From Acidobacteriota bacterium (GTDB lineage Bacteria > Acidobacteriota > Vicinamibacteria > Marinacidobacterales > Marinacidobacteraceae): a DNA stretch of 34,250 bases. The stretch is taken from positions 1 to 34,250 of the forward strand of contig VXWI01000056.1 in NCBI GenBank assembly GCA_009835985.1. Reading direction: 5' to 3'. Below are positions 18,616 through 26,709 of the stretch, piece by piece; position 1 is the stretch's first letter, and each line of letters begins with the position of its first letter. Both the position numbers and the translations under genes were made by a program. Under the pieces are notes generated by a model. That model was not told the origin of the DNA. It did no database searches and saw only the letters and a program-made list of their open reading frames with translations.

Positions 18616-18694
18616 GCGCAGCGCGGAGCGCCGCGCGTGCCGGTCTGGAGGGCCCCACCGGGAGAACTGCCCGGCGTTCCAAGCCGGTGGCGCC
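18616..18694 (+). repeat. Double-hairpin intergenic repeat, long form, copy B1
   Basis: Variable hairpin gcgcagcgc-gga-gcgccgcgc (8 of 9 pairs) then a long arm from gtgccggtctggaggg to gcgttccaagccggtggcgcc. The arm is nearly identical to copy B2 at 26588-26664 in the opposite orientation. The conserved end is 10 nt from the stop codon of the minus-strand aminotransferase gene at 18705; the variable end faces vapC. Confidence 0.85.
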
Positions 18695-18704
18695 ACTCCG
18701 TCGG

Positions 18705-20048
18705 CTAGCCGAGTACCTCTTCCAGCGCTCCCGCGACCGCGTCGGCGATCTGGGCGAGGTCGGCGGACGTTGAGCACACCGGCGGGGCGCAGACGAAGAC
18801 ATCGCCGCGGAGCCGGCTGAACACCCCCCGCTCGTCGATCGCCTTGAGGAGGCGCGGCCCCACCTTCTCCGAGGCCGGGAAGAGCTCCCGCGTCCCGCGG
18901 TCCGCGACCACCTCGACGGCCGCCATCAGACCCTTGCCGCGCACCTCGCCGACGTTCGGGTGGCCACCGCAGGCCTGTTCCAGGTTGCGGATCAGCTCGG
19001 CCCCCTTCTCCGCCGCCATCTCCACGAGCCCCTCCTCGCGGATGATGCGGAGGTTCTCGAGCGCGACCGCGCAGGAGACCGGATGGGCGCTATACGTGTA
19101 GGCGTGCATCCAGACCGCGTCGCCCTCGTCGAGGGTCGCCGCGACCCGATCCGAGAGGCCGATCCCGCCGAGCGGGATGTGACCCGAGGTGATCGCCTTC
19201 GCGAACTGCATGATGTCGGGCTCGATGCCCCAGTGGTTCAGGCCGAAGGTCGTGCCCGTGCGTCCGAATCCGGTGATGACCTCATCCGACACGAGCAGGA
19301 CGTCGTAGCGGTCGCAGATCTCCCGGATCCGCGGGAAGTAGTCGTCAGTGGGGACGATCACGCCGCCCGCGCCCTGGACCGGCTCGGCGATGAACATCGC
19401 GACCGTGTCGGGTCCCTCTTCGAGGATCGCGGTCTCCAGTTCGTCGGCGGCGGCCTCGCCCCGGGTCTTCCCCGGCGGCGGTTCGTAGAAGTAGGGGTAC
19501 GGCGAACTGATGTGCCGGAACCCGGGGATCCGGGGCTCGAACATGGGCCAGTAGACGCTCATCCCGGTGGCGCACATGGCCGCGAGGGTCACACCGTGGT
19601 AGCCCCAGATGCGGGAAATGACCTTGGTCTTCTCCGGCTTGCCGCGGACCTTCCAGAAATAGCGGGCGGTCTTGATGCTCGAATCGGTGGACTCGCCGCC
19701 GCCCGAGGTCAGGAAGAACCGGTTGATGCTCGGGTAGGCCATGTCCGCGAGGGTCTCGGCGAGCGCGATGGCCTGCGGATTGGAGCTTCCCGCGTATCCC
19801 GAGGCATAGGCCAGCTGCCGCATCTGCGCCGCCGCCGCCTCGGCAAGCTCCGGGCGGCCGTGCCCGATGAAGACATTCCAGAGGCCCGAGAGCGCGTCCA
19901 CGTAGTCCCGCCCGTCGGCATCGAAGAGCCGCGCGCCCTCCCCGCGCACCCAGACATGGCCGGCGGCGGTCGCCGCGCCCGAGTGGATCGGATGGATCAG
20001 GTGTTCGGCGTCCCGCTCGAGGAGCGCCGTCTTGCTGGTTTGGGACAT
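18705..20048 (-). CDS. Class III PLP-dependent aminotransferase (omega-transaminase type)
   Basis: A 447-residue fold-type I aminotransferase. Recognisable segments are GRDYVDALSGLWNVFIGHG, FFLTSGGGESTDSSIKTARYF, SRIWGYHGVTLAAM (the Tyr-His that stacks on the cofactor), FIAEPVQGAGGVIVP, LLVSDEVITGFGRTG with the PLP-contacting Asp, and the Schiff-base Lys in QFAKAITSGHIPLGG. These match beta-alanine/omega-amino acid:pyruvate transaminases, including those acting on GABA, putrescine or taurine; the amine donor cannot be fixed from sequence. A GAAGGAAG ribosome-binding site precedes the ATG at 20048. It lies 46 nt downstream of the lipoprotein aldolase-like gene, probably in one transcript. Confidence 0.93.
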   Translation of the reverse strand: MSQTSKTALLERDAEHLIHPIHSGAATAAGHVWVRGEGARLFDADGRDYVDALSGLWNVFIGHGRPELAEAAAAQMRQLAYASGYAGSSNPQAIALAETLADMAYPSINRFFLTSGGGESTDSSIKTARYFWKVRGKPEKTKVISRIWGYHGVTLAAMCATGMSVYWPMFEPRIPGFRHISSPYPYFYEPPPGKTRGEAAADELETAILEEGPDTVAMFIAEPVQGAGGVIVPTDDYFPRIREICDRYDVLLVSDEVITGFGRTGTTFGLNHWGIEPDIMQFAKAITSGHIPLGGIGLSDRVAATLDEGDAVWMHAYTYSAHPVSCAVALENLRIIREEGLVEMAAEKGAELIRNLEQACGGHPNVGEVRGKGLMAAVEVVADRGTRELFPASEKVGPRLLKAIDERGVFSRLRGDVFVCAPPVCSTSADLAQIADAVAGALEEVLG

Positions 20049-20094
20049 TGGTCTTCCTTCGGTCCTTTCCTGTGGTCTTCTTCGGGCCGGAGCT

Positions 20095-21042
20095 TCAGCG
20101 GCCGGCGGCTTGGTGGCCGACGGCGAGCGCCTCCGGCGAAGTCACGATGAAGACGCGGAATCCCTGCTCGATCCGCATCGCGATGTCGTCGGGGCCCGCG
20201 GTGATGCCGCAGGGGACGCCGGCCTCGAGGCAGGCGGCCAGCACGGTCTGGATCGCTCCCTCCACCGCCTCCATGTCGCCCTCGTAGGCGCGCCGCAGGT
20301 CGCCGGGACCCGGGGAAACGATGCTGATCCCGGGAACGCTCGTGATCGCGAGCGCGTTCTCGATGCCGATCTGGTCCTCGATGAGCAGGAAGCTGACCAG
20401 CTCGCCCGCCGGATCGAGCGGCCACACGCCGGCGCGCGCCGCGTAGTCCTCCGGCGAAACCCCGAAGACCCGCGCCGCTTCGGGGTCCGCGTCCGGGCGG
20501 AGCCCGCCGGCCCCCGCGAGGGTCATCGAGGCCACCGCATACCGGGCTTCGTCAGCGGTCTCGACGTGCGGGAAGACGATCCCGTAGGTCCCGGCGTCGA
20601 GCCCGGCCGCGGTCCGCTCCGCCGCCTCGTCCATCCCGTCCCGGATCGGCGGAATCCGGAGCAGGACCGGGTGCGGATTGGCGGACCCGCGCCCATCGGG
20701 CGGTGACAGCGCCTCCTGGTAGGCGGACATCGTGGGGAGGTCGAAGGGCCCCCGCTCGAGGGAGTAGAAGATGAAGTCGGCCAACTCCTGCTGCGCCATC
20801 TCCATCGCCGTTTCCGGGGTCGGCTCTCCCGAGAAGATCCCGAAGACGACCTGACCATCGGCGAGCAACGAGACGACCCGGTTCCACGACGGTCCCCCGC
20901 TGCCGGCCGGCTCGGTTTCGCTGGCTTCTTCGTCCGCCGGCATCTCCTCGCCGGCCGGTGGGGAGGAGCAGCCGGCGAGGCTCCAGGCGAGGCCCAGCAG
21001 GACCAGACGGCCGGCAGCGGGACGGGAAACGGGGATCTTCAT
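20095..21042 (-). CDS. Lipoprotein with an HpcH/HpaI aldolase-like domain
   Basis: A 315-residue protein with a clear lipobox, SLAGC, Cys25, followed by an acidic Ser/Glu-rich linker to about residue 50. The remainder resembles the HpcH/HpaI aldolase / citrate lyase beta family: [15 protein letters not shown] at the start of the barrel, [30 protein letters not shown] with the metal-ligand Glu, [20 protein letters not shown] with the Gly-Asp-Leu segment, and [20 protein letters not shown]. The family makes or breaks carbon-carbon bonds in 2-oxo acids in the cytoplasm. A lipid-anchored, exported version is unusual and may have lost or changed catalysis. It sits upstream of the class III transaminase gene, probably co-transcribed. 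Confidence 0.75.
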   Translation of the reverse strand: MKIPVSRPAAGRLVLLGLAWSLAGCSSPPAGEEMPADEEASETEPAGSGGPSWNRVVSLLADGQVVFGIFSGEPTPETAMEMAQQELADFIFYSLERGPFDLPTMSAYQEALSPPDGRGSANPHPVLLRIPPIRDGMDEAAERTAAGLDAGTYGIVFPHVETADEARYAVASMTLAGAGGLRPDADPEAARVFGVSPEDYAARAGVWPLDPAGELVSFLLIEDQIGIENALAITSVPGISIVSPGPGDLRRAYEGDMEAVEGAIQTVLAACLEAGVPCGITAGPDDIAMRIEQGFRVFIVTSPEALAVGHQAAGR

Positions 21043-21190
21043 GGGACAGGCGCTCCGCGGGGACGGGCTATCCTACCCGGTCGGAAGCGGCCCGTTCCGC
21101 TTGCACACCGTTACCGGATGGCCCCCGGAATCCAGGGATGTTCTCCCCGTGATTTCGGGGGCTTGCGTATTCCCAAGGAGGAGACCACCC

Positions 21191-21691
21191 ATGGCTACCG
21201 TCACGCTCGGCGGCACCCCGTTCGCCATCTCGGGCGACCTTCCCGCGGCCGGAGCCGCCGCCCCCGATTTCACGCTGACCGGCGGCGATCTCGGTGACAT
21301 TTCGCTCGGCGACTACGCCGGGCAGCGGCTGATCCTGAACATCTTCCCGAGCGTGGACACGCCGGTATGCGCCGCTTCGGTCCGCCGCTTCAACGAGGAG
21401 GCCGCCGCGCTCGAGGGCGTGTCGGTCCTGTGCGTCTCGCGCGACCTGCCCTTCGCCCACGGACGGTTCTGCGCCGCCGAGAACATCGAGGCGGTGAGCT
21501 GCGCCTCGGAAATGCGCGACGGCTCCTTCGGCGACGCCTACGGTGTGCGGATCAGCGAGGGACCGCTGAGCGGCCTGCTGGCGCGCGCGGTGGTCGTCGT
21601 GGACGGCGACGGCAGGGTAAGCCATTCCCAGCTCGTTCCGGAGATCAAGGAAGAACCGGACTACGACGCAGCCTTGGCGGCCTGCAGCTGA
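21191..21691 (+). CDS. tpx: Thiol peroxidase, atypical 2-Cys peroxiredoxin
   Basis: A 166-residue peroxiredoxin that reduces hydrogen and organic peroxides with thioredoxin. PSVDTPVC contains the peroxidatic Cys60 with the conserved Thr57, and [10 protein letters not shown] gives the resolving Cys94, the same spacing as in E. coli Tpx. Two additional cysteines, C81 and C104, are present. The start at 21191 is chosen because an excellent AAGGAGGAG lies just upstream and the family begins at this point. It is convergent with nothing: the divergent lipoprotein gene begins 148 nt upstream. A small inverted repeat ggcgc-tttcc-gcgcc follows the stop, without a T-run. Confidence 0.96.
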   Translation: MATVTLGGTPFAISGDLPAAGAAAPDFTLTGGDLGDISLGDYAGQRLILNIFPSVDTPVCAASVRRFNEEAAALEGVSVLCVSRDLPFAHGRFCAAENIEAVSCASEMRDGSFGDAYGVRISEGPLSGLLARAVVVVDGDGRVSHSQLVPEIKEEPDYDAALAACS

Positions 21692-21839
21692 CGGCGCTTT
21701 CCGCGCCCCCGCCGGCGAATTCCGGGCGACTACTGCGTGATAGAGTCGCGGATTCCTTGCATCTTCCGGCGCTTTCCGACTTGAGAAACCAGTCTCCCCC
21801 ACGAAATTGACGGCCGCGCAGGAGGGGGGAGCCGACCTC

Positions 21840-22535
21840 ATGGAACCCCCGTCCGAGGAAGAACTGTCAGCGGAAGAGCTGTCCGAGGAAGAACCGTCCG
21901 GCGAGGATCTTGACGGCGGCGGCATCCCGCCGGCCCCGGTTCCGGGGGTCTTCGAACTGGGGGACTTCGTCTTCTATCCGCAGATCGGCCATTGCGACGT
22001 CGGGGAGGTGATCCACGACGCCCAGACCGGCCTCGACCTCCTCGAGCTGAACCCGCAGGACTCGACCGGGAACCGGATCCTGGTGCCGGCCGGACAGGCG
22101 GCCAGCCGGGGTATCCGCCACGCCGGGGACTCCCCGGGAGTGATCGAGGACGTCCTCGGCTCGGACTTCGAGCCGACCATCGACGACGCCTCCGAACGCC
22201 TGGACCTGATCACCGCCCAGGAACGCGAGGGGACGGTCTTCAGCCTCGCCCACGCGCTCAAGCGGCTCCATCTCCGGCACGAGATGAAGACCATCAGCCG
22301 CGAGGAGGAGAAGCGCCGCTCCCGCATCCGCAAGTGGCTCGTCGTGGAGTACATGACGGAGAAGGACGGATCGAGCGGCCAGGCGCAATCGGCGATCACC
22401 CGCCTGCTCTCCCGGACGATGAACGCCGTCCGGGAGCGCGAGAAGGAAGCCGCCCGCGAACTTCGCAAGCAGCAGCGCGCCGAGCGGAAGGCCGCCGAAG
22501 CGGAGCGGAAGGCCCGCCGCCGCGGCCGAAGCTAG
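21840..22535 (+). CDS. CarD-like transcription regulator with acidic head and basic tail
   Basis: A 231-residue protein from the ATG at 21840, selected over a TTG at 21807 because AGGAGGGGGG precedes it. Residues 38-95 resemble the CarD/CdnL/TRCF RNA-polymerase interaction domain: FELGDFVFYPQIGHCDVGEV, LLELNPQDSTGNRILVPAGQ and AASRGIRHAG, equivalent to the GDxVVYPxHG and MVPV parts. A helical region (about 100-180) follows. The first 28 residues are repeats of acidic EEELSAEELSEEEP type and the last 40 are Lys/Arg-rich (KEAARELRKQQRAERKAAEA and onward). Both extensions are absent from classical CdnL. CarD proteins stabilise open complexes at promoters. Confidence in the domain is moderate as sequence similarity is partial. 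Confidence 0.65.
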   Translation: MEPPSEEELSAEELSEEEPSGEDLDGGGIPPAPVPGVFELGDFVFYPQIGHCDVGEVIHDAQTGLDLLELNPQDSTGNRILVPAGQAASRGIRHAGDSPGVIEDVLGSDFEPTIDDASERLDLITAQEREGTVFSLAHALKRLHLRHEMKTISREEEKRRSRIRKWLVVEYMTEKDGSSGQAQSAITRLLSRTMNAVREREKEAARELRKQQRAERKAAEAERKARRRGRS

Positions 22536-22573
22536 CCGGCGGGACTCGCCACCGGAATAGCATCCGGGGGACG

Positions 22574-24196
22574 ATGACACGCCGCTCGCTCTTCGGACGG
22601 CCCCCCTCGCCGTCGCCGCCGGTCCCGCCGCCGGCGACGGAGCCCCGCATCGAAACGGCTTCCGCCGAGCGTCCGGGGTCGGCCGCGTCCCCGTTCTCGA
22701 TCCGTGAGATCAGCGCCCGCGTCCGGGAAGTGCTGGAGGACGGCTTCCCGCGGAGCTGCTGGATCGAAGGGGAACTCTCCCAGGTGGGCCGGCCGGCAAG
22801 CGGGCACCTCTACCTGACGTTCCGCGAGGAGAGGGTGGTCCTCGAGGCCATGGCCTGGGCCAGCGACGCCCGCGGCTTCGCGTTCGTGCCCGAGCCGGGG
22901 GACCGGATCCGCGCCCTCGGCCGGCTTCGCACCTACGACGGCAAGAGCGTCTACCAGTTCCAGGTCCAGCGCCTCGAGAAGGCCGGAATCGGCGCGCTGC
23001 TGCAGGAGCTCCAGCAACGGGAGGCGCGTCTCGAACGCGAGGGGCTGTTCGATCCGGCGCGGAAGCGTGCGCTCCCCTTCCTTCCGCTCCGGATCGGCCT
23101 CCTGACCGCTGCCGGCAGCGACGCGTCGGTCGATTTCACGCGAACGGCCCGCAGGCGGTTCCCCGGCGTCGGGATCCGCGAACACCACGCACCGGTGCAG
23201 GGCCCCGGGGCGCCGGGAGCGCTGGCCGCCGGGATCCGGGCGCTGGGCCGCCGGGACCTCGACGTCATCGTGGTGGCCCGGGGCGGCGGTTCGGTCGAGG
23301 ACCTCCTTCCCTTCAGCGACGAGCTCGTGGTGCGCGCGGCCGCCGCCTGTCCGGTTCCGCTCGTGAGCGCGATCGGCCACGAGGCGAACCGTCCCCTTCT
23401 CGACCGCGCGGCGGACCTCCGCTCCAGCACTCCCTCGGCGGCCGCCCGCGACATCCTCCCCCTGCGGGAAGACCTGGTCCGCGAGGTCGAGGCGCGCCGG
23501 GGAGCGTCGGAGGCCACCGTGCGGCGCGCTCTCCGGGCGGCCGAGGGCCGCGTGGCGTCCTTCCGGACCCACCGGGCGACGGCGGCGCTCCCCGCGTGGC
23601 TCGAAGCGGAGCGGCGGGACCGCGGACGGGACCGGTCCACGGCGCTCGAGGCGGCCGGGAGGGCGATCCGGACTCGCGAAATCCGCCTCGACGCCACCCG
23701 GAAACGGCTCGACCGGAACCATCCGGCCCGGCGGCTCGCCGAGCAGGCCACCCAGTTGGGCCGTCTCCGCGAGCGCCTCGCCGGCCTGCCCCTCCTTCGC
23801 GGTCCGGAGGCGCGGCTCGAGGCGGCCCGGCGCCGGGTTTCGCCGGAGCCGCTCCACCGGCTCGTCGCAGCGGAGCGAGCCGCGCTCGCCACCCGCCGCG
23901 CCCAGGGGGGCGCCGCGGTCCGGAGGTCCCTGGAGCGCCGCGCCTTCGTCGCCGGGGCGGCGGGCCGGAAGCTCGGAGACCTCGATCCGCGGGTCGTCCT
24001 GCGGCGCGGCTACAGTCTGGCGCTCGACTCCGCGGGACACGCGCTCGCTTCCAGCCGCGGCGTGCGCGTCGGGGACCGCCTGCGACTGCTGCTCGGCGAG
24101 GGGGAACTCGGCGCGGCGGTCGAGGAGGTGCGCGCGCCGCCGGCCGCGGCGGCCCCGTCGCCCGCGGGACAGAATTCCGAAGGAAACGAGTCATGA
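22574..24196 (+). CDS. xseA: Exodeoxyribonuclease VII large subunit
   Basis: A 540-residue catalytic subunit of ExoVII, which degrades single-stranded DNA from both ends in repair. The OB-fold (residues 40-140, FSIREISARVREVL, CWIEGELSQVGRPASGHLYL) is followed by the catalytic domain: SVDFTRTARRRFP with D187, VVARGGGSVEDLLPFSDE with R236, SAIGHEANRPLLDRAADLRS with H269, then a long helical coil to about 480. In E. coli the His is followed three residues later by an essential Asp (HETD); actinobacterial-type enzymes have HEPD. Here that position is Asn272. The first ~40 residues are a Pro/Ser-rich extension. Its TGA overlaps the xseB ATG. Confidence 0.93.
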   Translation: MTRRSLFGRPPSPSPPVPPPATEPRIETASAERPGSAASPFSIREISARVREVLEDGFPRSCWIEGELSQVGRPASGHLYLTFREERVVLEAMAWASDARGFAFVPEPGDRIRALGRLRTYDGKSVYQFQVQRLEKAGIGALLQELQQREARLEREGLFDPARKRALPFLPLRIGLLTAAGSDASVDFTRTARRRFPGVGIREHHAPVQGPGAPGALAAGIRALGRRDLDVIVVARGGGSVEDLLPFSDELVVRAAAACPVPLVSAIGHEANRPLLDRAADLRSSTPSAAARDILPLREDLVREVEARRGASEATVRRALRAAEGRVASFRTHRATAALPAWLEAERRDRGRDRSTALEAAGRAIRTREIRLDATRKRLDRNHPARRLAEQATQLGRLRERLAGLPLLRGPEARLEAARRRVSPEPLHRLVAAERAALATRRAQGGAAVRRSLERRAFVAGAAGRKLGDLDPRVVLRRGYSLALDSAGHALASSRGVRVGDRLRLLLGEGELGAAVEEVRAPPAAAAPSPAGQNSEGNES

Positions 24197-24648
24197 GCGC
24201 AGCCGGCGACCCCGCCCCGCCACCTGAAGCGACCTTCGAGTCGCTGGAAGCCGAACTCGAGCAGGTGACCGGGAGACTCGAGGACGCGTCCGTCCCGCTG
24301 GAGGAGCGCCTGCAGCTCCACGCCCGCGCCGCTGCCATGCACCGGCGGCTCGAAGCCCTCGTGGAAACGGCGCGGCAGGACACCGCCGAGCCCGGCAAGA
24401 ACGCCGCCCCGGAGGGTCAGGACGCCGCGGAGCCGTACGAGAAGGTGCGGGACCGCCTGGGCGCGGTCGTGAACGCGCTGGACGCGGACGATCTCCCGCT
24501 GGCCCGCGTCGTCGAGCTGCACCGGGAGGCGCAGCGCCTCGCGGCCCGCTGCGAGGCCATTCTCGACGGGGCCCAGGAAGCGATCCGGCAGGCCGCGGCT
24601 GGGGCGGGCGGCAGCGGGACGGATCCGGATTCGGATGTCCCCGACTGA
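24193..24648 (+). CDS. xseB: Exodeoxyribonuclease VII small subunit with two tandem XseB units
   Basis: A 151-residue protein, about twice the usual 60-85. Two XseB-like helical hairpins are visible: residues 14-64 (TFESLEAELEQVTGRLEDAS, PLEERLQLHARAAAMHRRLE) and 82-133 (YEKVRDRLGAVVNALDADDL, PLARVVELHREAQRLAARCE). Each has the family's aromatic-led first helix, the LE.../LD...-D-x-PL turn and the second helix. A linker of about 17 residues rich in Ala, Glu and Pro separates them. XseB binds the helical arm of XseA in several copies, so a covalent dimer could reduce the number of chains needed. ATGA overlap with xseA implies coupling; its end overlaps ispA by 14 bases. Confidence 0.88.
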   Translation: MSAAGDPAPPPEATFESLEAELEQVTGRLEDASVPLEERLQLHARAAAMHRRLEALVETARQDTAEPGKNAAPEGQDAAEPYEKVRDRLGAVVNALDADDLPLARVVELHREAQRLAARCEAILDGAQEAIRQAAAGAGGSGTDPDSDVPD

Positions 24649-25582
24649 GACCGCCCACCCGGCGACGGCGCCGGAAGCGGACGTCGGCGAGTTCCTCGCC
24701 AGCTGCGCGCGGGACGTGAACGCGTTTGTGGACCGCGCGCTCCCCGCCGAGACCGGCCCCGCGGCGACGCTGGCCAGCGCCATGCGCTACGCCGTTCTCG
24801 GCGGCGGGAAGCGGATCCGGCCGGCGCTGGCGATGGCGTCGGCGATCGCGGTCGGCGGCGAGCGCCGGGACGCCCTGCCTGCCGCCGCGGCGCTCGAGAT
24901 GATCCACACCTACTCCCTGATTCACGACGACCTGCCGTGCATGGACGACGACGACCTGCGGCGGGGGCAGCCGACGGTGCACGTCCGCTACGGGGAGGCC
25001 ATCGCCGTCCTCGCGGGCGACGCCCTCCACACCCTGGCGTTCGAGACCATCGCCGGCAGCGATTCCCCGCCGGAGGTGCGGCTCGGATGCGTGGCGCGCC
25101 TGGCGGCGGCGGCCGGCCCCGCGGGCATGGTGGGCGGACAGGTGCTCGACATGGAAGCCGAGACCCGGACTCCCGACGCCCGGGGTCTCGAGGCGATCCA
25201 CCGGGGGAAGACCGGGGCCCTCATCTCCGCTTCGCTCGCACTGGGTGCGCTCGCCGGAGGGGGCAGCGTCCGGCAGGCGGACGCCCTCGCCGCCTTCGGC
25301 CGGGAACTCGGGCTCGTGTTCCAGATCGTGGACGACCTGCTCGACGAGGAGCAGACGAGCGCCCGGCTCGGCAAGTCCGCCGGCAAGGACCGCGCGGCGG
25401 GGAAGGCCACCTATCCCGCGATCCACGGCATCGAGGGCGCCCGCGCGGAAGGCGCCAGGAGGGCGCAACTGGCCCGCGAACTGCTGGGCGCGGTGGGCAG
25501 CGAACCCGGTCCGCCCGTAAATTCCGCCGGGACGCGTCTTCTGGACGCCCTCACGGACCGCATCCTTCACCGAAAGAGCTGA
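24635..25582 (+). CDS. ispA: Polyprenyl (farnesyl/geranylgeranyl) diphosphate synthase
   Basis: A 315-residue head-to-tail prenyl transferase that condenses isopentenyl diphosphate with allylic diphosphates. Evidence is GGGKRIRPALAMASA, the first Asp-rich motif in HDDLPCMDDDDLRRGQPT, GDALHTLAFE, GKTGALISASLALGA and the second Asp-rich motif in LVFQIVDDLLDEE. The extra residues between the Asp pairs in the first motif (DDLPCMDDDD) are typical of bacterial IspA-type farnesyl diphosphate synthases. Product length cannot be set from sequence. The ATG at 24635 lies within the end of xseB, and the stop overlaps the nadK start. The xseB-ispA neighbourhood is widespread in bacteria. Confidence 0.94.
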   Translation: MSPTETAHPATAPEADVGEFLASCARDVNAFVDRALPAETGPAATLASAMRYAVLGGGKRIRPALAMASAIAVGGERRDALPAAAALEMIHTYSLIHDDLPCMDDDDLRRGQPTVHVRYGEAIAVLAGDALHTLAFETIAGSDSPPEVRLGCVARLAAAAGPAGMVGGQVLDMEAETRTPDARGLEAIHRGKTGALISASLALGALAGGGSVRQADALAAFGRELGLVFQIVDDLLDEEQTSARLGKSAGKDRAAGKATYPAIHGIEGARAEGARRAQLARELLGAVGSEPGPPVNSAGTRLLDALTDRILHRKS

Positions 25583-26580
25583 TGCCCCGCAACAACGCCG
25601 CCCGCAAGAACGCCCGCCCCCGCCGCGGGGCGGCGTTGTCGAACGCCCGCCGCTTCGTCCCTCCCGAGGGGGGCGGTTTCCGGGTCGGGATCGCGGCCAA
25701 GATCGCCGCACCCGAGGCGCCCGCCACCACGCGCGGGCTGGCCGGCTGGCTCGAGAGCCGCGGCGCCATCGTCGCTCTCGAGGAAAAACTCGCCGAGGCG
25801 ACCGACTGGAGCGGGGCCTCGGCGCCCTTCGAGGCGATCGGCCGCGACCGGGACCTCGTGCTGGTACTCGGGGGCGACGGCACGCTGCTGTCCGTCGCCC
25901 GCGCGATGGGCGAACGGCAGGTCCCCATCTTCGGGGTGAACCTCGGGAGCCTCGGCTTCCTGACCAACGCTCCGCTCGACCACCTCTACCCGGAACTCGA
26001 GAAGATCCTCGACGGCGAGGGCGTGATCGACGAGCGGACCACGCTCCGCACCTCGCTCCTCCGCGACGGCGAGACGCTGGTCGAGGAGATGTCGGTGAAC
26101 GACGTGGTGATCACCGGCAGCTCCATCGCCCGGGTGATCGAGGTGCGGATCACCACTGCGCACGGCTTCGTCGCCACAGTGCTCGGCGACGGCGTCATCG
26201 TCGCCACCCCCACCGGGTCCACGGCCTACAACGTCGGCGCCGGCGGGCCCGTGGTCCACCCCGCGGTCGAGGCGATCGTCCTCGCCCCCATCGTGCCGCT
26301 GACGCTGACCCAGCGGCCGGTCGTCTTTCCGGACACCGAGGACCTGACCCTGACGCTCCGGGGCCGGCGCCGCCAGGTGCACGTGACCTTCGACGGCCAG
26401 GCGAGCCATCCCCTGCTTCCCGGGGACGTGCTGAAGGTGCGGAAGTCGGAAATCCGGGTCCAGCTCCTCAGCCTTCCGGAAACGAACTACTTCCGGGTGC
26501 TGCGCAAGAAGCTGCTCTGGAGCGCCCTGCCCCCCAAACGGGCGCGGGCGACGGTCCCCGAACCGCCCAATCCCACCTGA
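25582..26580 (+). CDS. nadK: NAD kinase
   Basis: A 332-residue ATP-dependent enzyme that phosphorylates NAD to NADP. GGDGTLL at residues 97-103, FGVNLGSLGFLTN, the LxEEMSVNDVVITG segment and TPTGSTAYNVGAGGPVVHP are the family hallmarks. The core seems to start at FRVGIAAK (residue 33), after a basic 32-residue extension (MPRNNAARKNARPRRG and on) not seen in most homologues. The ATG at 25582 shares its A with the ispA TGA, which supports this start. The last gene of the xse-isp-nadK run; the long repeat B2 starts 7 nt after its stop. Confidence 0.95.
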   Translation: MPRNNAARKNARPRRGAALSNARRFVPPEGGGFRVGIAAKIAAPEAPATTRGLAGWLESRGAIVALEEKLAEATDWSGASAPFEAIGRDRDLVLVLGGDGTLLSVARAMGERQVPIFGVNLGSLGFLTNAPLDHLYPELEKILDGEGVIDERTTLRTSLLRDGETLVEEMSVNDVVITGSSIARVIEVRITTAHGFVATVLGDGVIVATPTGSTAYNVGAGGPVVHPAVEAIVLAPIVPLTLTQRPVVFPDTEDLTLTLRGRRRQVHVTFDGQASHPLLPGDVLKVRKSEIRVQLLSLPETNYFRVLRKKLLWSALPPKRARATVPEPPNPT

Positions 26581-26587
26581 CGCCGGG

Positions 26588-26664
26588 GGCGCCGCCGGCT
26601 TGGAACGCCGGGCAGTTCTCCCGGTGGGGCCCTCCAGACCGGCACCGCGGTGCTCCGCACCGCG
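26588..26664 (-). repeat. Double-hairpin intergenic repeat, long form, copy B2
   Basis: On the minus strand: hairpin cgcggtgc-gga-gcaccgcg (8 perfect pairs), then the long arm gtgccggtctggaggg to gttccaagccggcggcgcc. The conserved end begins 7 nt after the nadK stop codon. The stem sequence differs from B1 while the arm is almost the same. Confidence 0.85.
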
Positions 26665-26709
26665 CACGTCGCGACGCCGACCTGCCGGAGGGTTCTGTCT
26701 CTCGGCGGT

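Noticed and set aside
18616-26664. The inverted long repeats as ends of a composite transposon
   Set aside because: The 8 kb between them is ordinary core DNA, similar copies occur elsewhere, there is no transposase, and each copy is tied to a gene's stop codon.
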